From positions 1-64,000 of the forward strand of contig NZ_JAKGSD010000029.1 of NCBI RefSeq assembly GCF_021654135.1: a stretch of 64,000 nt of DNA, in the 5' to 3' direction. The notes under the pieces were generated by a model. That model searched no databases. It was not told the DNA's origin and saw only the letters and a list, made by a program, of their open reading frames with translations. Positions 60,283-64,000 of the stretch are shown here, piece after piece. The number at the start of each line of letters is the position of its first letter. The first letter of the stretch is position 1. The translations under genes and the position numbers were made by a program. Source of the stretch: Amycolatopsis tucumanensis (GTDB lineage Bacteria; Actinomycetota; Actinomycetes; Mycobacteriales; Pseudonocardiaceae).

Positions 60283-61482
60283 ATGGATCTCAGGCAAGAC
60301 GCGCACGCGATGTCCGACGACCTCGTGGCACTGCGGCGCGCGCTCCACCAGGTGCCCGAACTCGGCCTCGACCTGCCCCGCACCCAGGAGACGGTTCTCC
60401 AGGCCCTCGACGGGCTGCCCCTGGAGATCAGCACCGGCACCGGGCTCTCGTCGGTCACCGCCGTGCTGCGCGGGCAGGGCGGCGACGGCGATGTCGTGCT
60501 GCTGCGCGGCGACATGGACGCGCTGCCGGTCACCGAGAACACCGGCGCCGCCTTCAGTTCGCGGCACGAGGGGCGTATGCACGCGTGCGGGCACGACCTG
60601 CACACCGCCGGCCTCGTCGGCGCCGCGCGGCTGCTGTCGGCCCACCGGGACCGCCTGGCCGGGGACGTGGTGTTCATGTTCCAGCCCGGCGAGGAGGGCC
60701 ACGACGGCGCCGGGCACATGATCGCCGAGGGCGTCCTGGACGCCGCGGGCCGCCCGGTCGCCGAGGCCTACGGGCTGCACGTGGTGTCGGCGATGATCCC
60801 GCGCGGCCGGTTCGTGTCCCGCCCCGGCCCGATCATGGCCGCCGCCGACGGGTTGTTCGTCCGCGTCCTCGGCGCAGGCGGGCACGGGTCCCGGCCGCAC
60901 GTGGCGCTCGACCCGGTGCCTGCCGCGTGCGAGATGGTGACGGCGCTGCAGACGATGGTCACCCGCCGGTTCAGCGTGTTCGACCCGGTCGTGGTCACCG
61001 TCGGCACCTTCCACGCGGGCACCCAGCGCAACATCATCCCGCCGGAAGCCCGCTTCGAGGCCACCATCCGCAGCTTCTCGAAGGAGGCGCGGGAGCGGGT
61101 CGCGGAGCTGGCCGTCCCGCTGTGCCGGGACATCGCGGCCGCCCACGGCCTGGAAGCCGAGGTCACCTACTCGCCCGAGTACCCGGTCACCGTCAACGAC
61201 CCGGCAGGCCACGAGTTCGTCGCCGAGACGGTGCGCGAGGTGTTCGGTGAGGAGCGGTTCACGGAGGCGCCGGATCCGGTCACCGGCTCGGAGGACTTCT
61301 CCCGCGTGCTCGACCGGGTCCCCGGCGCGTTCGTGTTCCTCGGGGCGACCTTCGCCGACGACCCGGACTCCGCGCCGTACAACCATTCCCCGGAGGCATC
61401 GTTCGACGACAGCGTGGTCGCCGACGGCGCGGCGCTGCTCGCGTCGCTGGCCGCGCGGCGGTTGAGCGGAGCGCACGCATGA
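60283..61482 (+). CDS. M20-family amidohydrolase
   Basis: This 399 aa metal-dependent amidohydrolase of the aminoacylase/IAA-amino-acid hydrolase type has LLRGDMDALPV, the metal site MHACGHDLHTAG, FQPGEEGHDGAGHMI and the dimerisation domain AGGHGSRPH. It probably removes acyl groups from N-acyl amino acids or peptides. ATG 60283 is 6 nt after a -10-like TACGCT. The stop overlaps the next amidohydrolase gene (ATGA), so the two may act in sequence. Confidence 0.87.
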   Translation: MDLRQDAHAMSDDLVALRRALHQVPELGLDLPRTQETVLQALDGLPLEISTGTGLSSVTAVLRGQGGDGDVVLLRGDMDALPVTENTGAAFSSRHEGRMHACGHDLHTAGLVGAARLLSAHRDRLAGDVVFMFQPGEEGHDGAGHMIAEGVLDAAGRPVAEAYGLHVVSAMIPRGRFVSRPGPIMAAADGLFVRVLGAGGHGSRPHVALDPVPAACEMVTALQTMVTRRFSVFDPVVVTVGTFHAGTQRNIIPPEARFEATIRSFSKEARERVAELAVPLCRDIAAAHGLEAEVTYSPEYPVTVNDPAGHEFVAETVREVFGEERFTEAPDPVTGSEDFSRVLDRVPGAFVFLGATFADDPDSAPYNHSPEASFDDSVVADGAALLASLAARRLSGAHA

Positions 61483-62699
61483 CCCGGATCCTGTTCGCAG
61501 GCGGCCGCGTCTTCGACGGCACCGGCACCGACCCGTTCGACGCGGACGTGGTGGTCGAGGACGGCCGCATCGCCGCGATCGGCACCGGCCTGGACGGCGA
61601 CGAGGTCGTCGACTGCGCGGGCACCACGCTGCTGCCCGGGCTGTTCGACTGCCACGTGCACGTCACGGTGTCCGACATCAGCCTGATCAAGCTGTTCCAG
61701 AAACCGTTTTCCTACCAGTTCTACGAGGCGGCGCGGAACCTGCGCAGCACCCTCGAACTGGGCATCACCACCGTGCGCGACGCGGGCGGCGCCGACCTCG
61801 GCATCAAGAAGGCACAGGCGGACGGGCTGATCAGCGGCCCGCGGCTGGAGATCTCGATCGGCATCATCAGCCAGACCGGCGGGCACGGCGACGACTGGAT
61901 GCCCTCGGGGCACTGCGTTCCGCTGACGCTGCCGCACCCCGGCCGCCCGCACACGGTCGTCGACGGGCCGGACGAGATGCGCAAGGCGGCGCGGGAGCTG
62001 CTGCGCGCGGGCGCCGACGTGCTCAAGGTGTGCACGACCGGCGGCGTGCTCTCGCCCGGCGACGACCCGCGGCACACCCAGTTCACCCCGGCCGAGCTGG
62101 ACGTCCTGGTCGCCGAGGCCGCCATGCAGGGCAAGGCGGTGATGGCGCACGCGCAGGGCACCGAGGGCATCAAGAACGCGGTGCGGGCCGGGATCCGGTC
62201 CATCGAGCACGGCATCTACCTCGACGACGAGGCCATCGAACTGATGCTCGCGCACGGCACGTGGCTGGTGCCGACGCTGATCGCGCCGATCGCGGTCATC
62301 CGCGCGGCCAGGGCTGGCGCGGCGCTGACCGACGAGATGATCCGCAAGGCCGAGGACGTGGCGGAGGTGCACGCGTCGTCGATGCGCCGCGCGGTCGAAG
62401 CCGGGGTGAAGATCGCGATGGGCACCGACAGCGGCGTCGGCCCGCACGGCACGAACCTCGAAGAGCTGCCGTTGATGCAGGCGGCAGGCATGAGCCCCGG
62501 CGAGGTGCTCGCCGCGTCCACGTCGTCGGCCGCGGAGCTGCTCGGGTTCGGCGACTCGCTGGGCAGGCTGGAGCCGGGTTTCCGCGCGGACCTGGTGGTC
62601 GTGTCCGGCGACGCCTACGACCTGGCCGCGTTGCCGGGGCGGATCCGCGAGGTGTGGCAGGACGGCGTGCGCGTGGTCGCGCCCGGCTCGCAGAAGTGA
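61479..62699 (+). CDS. metal-dependent amidohydrolase (imidazolonepropionase/prolidase-like)
   Basis: This 406 aa TIM-barrel amidohydrolase has metal ligands in LFDCHVHVTV, a carboxylated-lysine candidate in DVLKVCTTGGV, His in VMAHAQG and SIEHGIYLD, and Asp in MGTDSGVGPHG. Related proteins act as Xaa-Pro dipeptidases or lactonases. It is coupled to the M20 gene. A run of hairpins follows the stop. Confidence 0.87.
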   Translation: MTRILFAGGRVFDGTGTDPFDADVVVEDGRIAAIGTGLDGDEVVDCAGTTLLPGLFDCHVHVTVSDISLIKLFQKPFSYQFYEAARNLRSTLELGITTVRDAGGADLGIKKAQADGLISGPRLEISIGIISQTGGHGDDWMPSGHCVPLTLPHPGRPHTVVDGPDEMRKAARELLRAGADVLKVCTTGGVLSPGDDPRHTQFTPAELDVLVAEAAMQGKAVMAHAQGTEGIKNAVRAGIRSIEHGIYLDDEAIELMLAHGTWLVPTLIAPIAVIRAARAGAALTDEMIRKAEDVAEVHASSMRRAVEAGVKIAMGTDSGVGPHGTNLEELPLMQAAGMSPGEVLAASTSSAAELLGFGDSLGRLEPGFRADLVVVSGDAYDLAALPGRIREVWQDGVRVVAPGSQK

Positions 62700-62704
62700 G
62701 AAGA

Positions 62705-62750
62705 CCCCCGGGCCGCGCCGAAACTGGGGGAGGAAGGCGCGGCCCGGGGG
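62705..62750 (+). repeat. hairpin 1 with GGGGGAGG loop
   Basis: A perfect 15-bp stem (62705-62719 with 62736-62750) encloses the 16-nt loop GAAACTGGGGGAGGAA. It begins 6 bp after the amidohydrolase stop. There is no T-tract. It is likely a terminator or 3'-end structure. Confidence 0.85.
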
Positions 62751-62754
62751 CCTC

Positions 62755-62789
62755 GCTCCAGCGCCCGAGGGGGAGGTAAGCGCCGGAGC
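62755..62789 (+). repeat. hairpin 2 with GGGGGAGG loop
   Basis: A 10-bp stem with one mismatch (62755-62764 with 62780-62789) encloses the 15-nt loop CCGAGGGGGAGGTAA. The stem sequence is unrelated to hairpin 1, but the loop core is the same. Confidence 0.65.
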
Positions 62790-62791
62790 AC

Positions 62792-62827
62792 CGGCCGGTG
62801 TGAAACTGGGGAGGATGACACCGGCCG
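62792..62827 (+). repeat. hairpin 3 with GGGGAGG loop
   Basis: A perfect 10-bp stem (62792-62801 with 62818-62827) encloses the 16-nt loop GAAACTGGGGAGGATG, almost the same as the loop of hairpin 1 although the stem differs. Confidence 0.82.
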
Positions 62828-62842
62828 TGTGCAGTCAGGATA

Positions 62843-62860
62843 GCGCGCGTTTCGGCGCGC
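62843..62860. terminator. short GC hairpin
   Basis: GCGCGC (62843-62848) pairs with GCGCGC (62855-62860) around GTTTCG, 43 bp beyond the stop of the minus-strand hydrolase. It may terminate that gene. Confidence 0.45.
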
Positions 62861-62902
62861 GGACCGCTTTCACAGGAACTCGACAGGTTTCGGGCGTGGT
62901 GG

Positions 62903-63706
62903 TCAGAGGACCAGGTCGGCGAGAACGGTGTTCAGAGCCTCGGCGAACGCTTTCGCGTTGCGCTGGGGGGCGAGGTGCGCCCCGGGCAGTTCGACGAACG
63001 GCAGGCCCAGTTCGAGGGCGAGCGCGCGGGCCGGGCGGTAGTGGTAGTAGCCGCGGCTGCCTTCGCCCGCGGTGAGCACGATCGGCACCGGGCCGCGGCG
63101 GAGAGCGTCGATGTCCGGCAGGTAGCGGTAGAAGCCGACGAGTTCGCGGTCGAACAGCAGGCGCCACTCGTGTTCGTGCGGCAGGCGCACGGTTTTCAGC
63201 GGGGGCAGCCCGGCGCCCGCGATGGAACCGAGGAACCCCTGGAACGCCGCGAAGACGTCGCCGTCCGCGCTGAGGGCGGCCTGCTCCTCGGCGAACTCCA
63301 GCCACTCGTCGGCGTCCGGCAGGAGGTTCACGGCAGGCGGCTCGTGGACGACCAGCCCGCTGACGACGTCCGGGTGCCGGACGGCGAGCTCCAGCCCGAT
63401 CTGGCCGCCTGCGCTGCTGCCGAACACGAGAGCCTTGCTGTAGCCGAAGTGCTCGACGACGGCGCGCGCGTCGTCAGCGTGCCGCGCGACGGTCAGCGGC
63501 CCGTCCGTGGAGTCCGTGCTGCCGAAGTGCCCACGCCGGTCGTACCCGAGAACGGTGTAGTGGCTCGCGAGCTGCTCGGCGAGGGCCCGGTAGGAGGCGG
63601 CCGCCCCGGTTCCCCCGGGCACCAGGAGCAGCGCCGGGCCGGCCCCGCTCCGCTCGACGTGCAATTCCCCGTCCGGCACCGGGCAGGCGCCGCTCTCCGA
63701 GATCAT
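62903..63706 (-). CDS. alpha/beta-fold hydrolase
   Basis: This 267 aa hydrolase has LLLVPGGTGAAASYRALAEQL, YDRRGHFGST, the nucleophile in VFGSSAGGQIGLEL and a C-terminal His in LPGAHLAPQRN. It resembles haloperoxidase-like esterases; substrate unknown. ATG 63706 is preferred to an in-frame start 18 bp upstream. Confidence 0.83.
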   Translation of the reverse strand: MISESGACPVPDGELHVERSGAGPALLLVPGGTGAAASYRALAEQLASHYTVLGYDRRGHFGSTDSTDGPLTVARHADDARAVVEHFGYSKALVFGSSAGGQIGLELAVRHPDVVSGLVVHEPPAVNLLPDADEWLEFAEEQAALSADGDVFAAFQGFLGSIAGAGLPPLKTVRLPHEHEWRLLFDRELVGFYRYLPDIDALRRGPVPIVLTAGEGSRGYYHYRPARALALELGLPFVELPGAHLAPQRNAKAFAEALNTVLADLVL

Positions 63707-63779
63707 GGGCGCAGTCAAGCACAACGGGCGCGATGGACGGACAACGGTCGGTGGTCGCCGTCCGTGGAGAGGAACCGAG

Positions 63780-64000
63780 ATGACTTCCCTTCCCGGCTAC
63801 CGGCGGGCTTTTCTCCGGATCATGGTCCGGGCCGCGTCGTCGACCGGCGAGGTCGGACAGCAGCTCGGCCGAGCGCTGGCCGTGTTCGGCGCCGTGGATG
63901 TTTCCAGCCTGGGCCGGTACTACAAGGACGAGACACTGCTGGAGTTCCGCGCGACGCTCGAGCCGGCCGGCCGGGTCGGCGACTGCATCGCGGCGCTCCG
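63780..64000 (+). CDS. hypothetical protein, 5' part (cut by the window edge)
   Basis: An ORF starts with ATG 63780 after GAGAGGAACCGAG and runs open to the end of the window (73 codons seen). It begins MTSLPGYRRAFLRIMVRAAS and continues with GQQLGRALAVFG. Third positions are GC-rich. It is divergent from the alpha/beta hydrolase. No domain can be named from this fragment. Confidence 0.6.
   Translation, partial: MTSLPGYRRAFLRIMVRAASSTGEVGQQLGRALAVFGAVDVSSLGRYYKDETLLEFRATLEPAGRVGDCIAAL

Overview
The window comes from a very GC-rich, high-GC Gram-positive chromosome. The best guess is Amycolatopsis or a close relative in the Pseudonocardiaceae. Reasons: almost every third codon position is G or C; GTG starts and ATGA/GTGA stop-start overlaps are common; there is a conservon-type operon (NIT-domain sensor kinase, roadblock protein, DUF742, small GTPase); there is a fused isobutyryl-CoA mutase IcmF; and there is a KstR-controlled cholesterol/steroid degradation locus. 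I see no rRNA, tRNA, CRISPR array, insertion sequence or prophage.

Layout. 0.2-7.2 kb: succinate-semialdehyde dehydrogenase, a short UvrA-like ABC ATPase with a TetR regulator, and a divergent acyl-CoA dehydrogenase/alpha-methylacyl-CoA racemase pair. 7.5-10.3 kb: small membrane proteins and a lytic transglycosylase. 10.2-12.6 kb (minus): a compact polyamine operon (PLP decarboxylase, SpeD, SpeE). 12.6-14.7 kb (minus): DUF485 protein plus ActP-type acetate symporter. 15.5-21.7 kb: a conservon whose kinase has a very long repeat-rich tail. 21.9-25.1 kb: IcmF. 25.2-31.2 kb: a complete fructose PTS operon (DeoR regulator, FruK, EIIA, EIIBC, HPr, EI) with two partial copies of the fruK start wedged between regulator and fruK. 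31.3-33.8 kb: two tandem luciferase-like oxidoreductases and a beta-lactamase-fold protein.

33.9-58.5 kb is dominated by steroid catabolism. kstR is divergent from fadE34 (with SNF2 helicase, esterase and WS/DGAT genes between the steroid blocks). The igr-type side-chain operon follows (fadE28-fadE29-chsH2-chsH1-ltp2). Then come the minus-strand ring operon kstD-kshA-(88 aa Cys protein)-kshB-MaoC hydratase, a divergent Kst4D-like flavoprotein, and hsaA-hsaD-hsaC-hsaB. I found six KstR-like operators (pattern TNNAACNNGTTNNA) at the promoters of these units. Together the genes cover side-chain shortening (FadE34, FadE28/29, ChsH1/H2, Ltp2, MaoC hydratase), ring opening (KstD, KshA/KshB, probably Kst4D) and aromatic A-ring cleavage (HsaA/B, HsaC, HsaD). 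Propionyl-CoA and other branched acyl-CoAs produced there would fit with the IcmF and racemase genes elsewhere in the window. 58.5-64 kb: an MFS transporter, two amidohydrolases, a cluster of hairpins, an alpha/beta hydrolase, and a gene cut by the window edge.

Most unusual points: (1) two truncated fruK heads joined by GTGA overlaps, leaving fruK without its own good ribosome-binding site; (2) three consecutive hairpins at 62.7-62.8 kb whose stems differ but whose loops all carry GGGGAGG; (3) a 34-residue acidic ORF downstream of two frame-disrupted membrane-protein paralogs; (4) a Cys-rich 88 aa protein translationally wedged between kshA and kshB.
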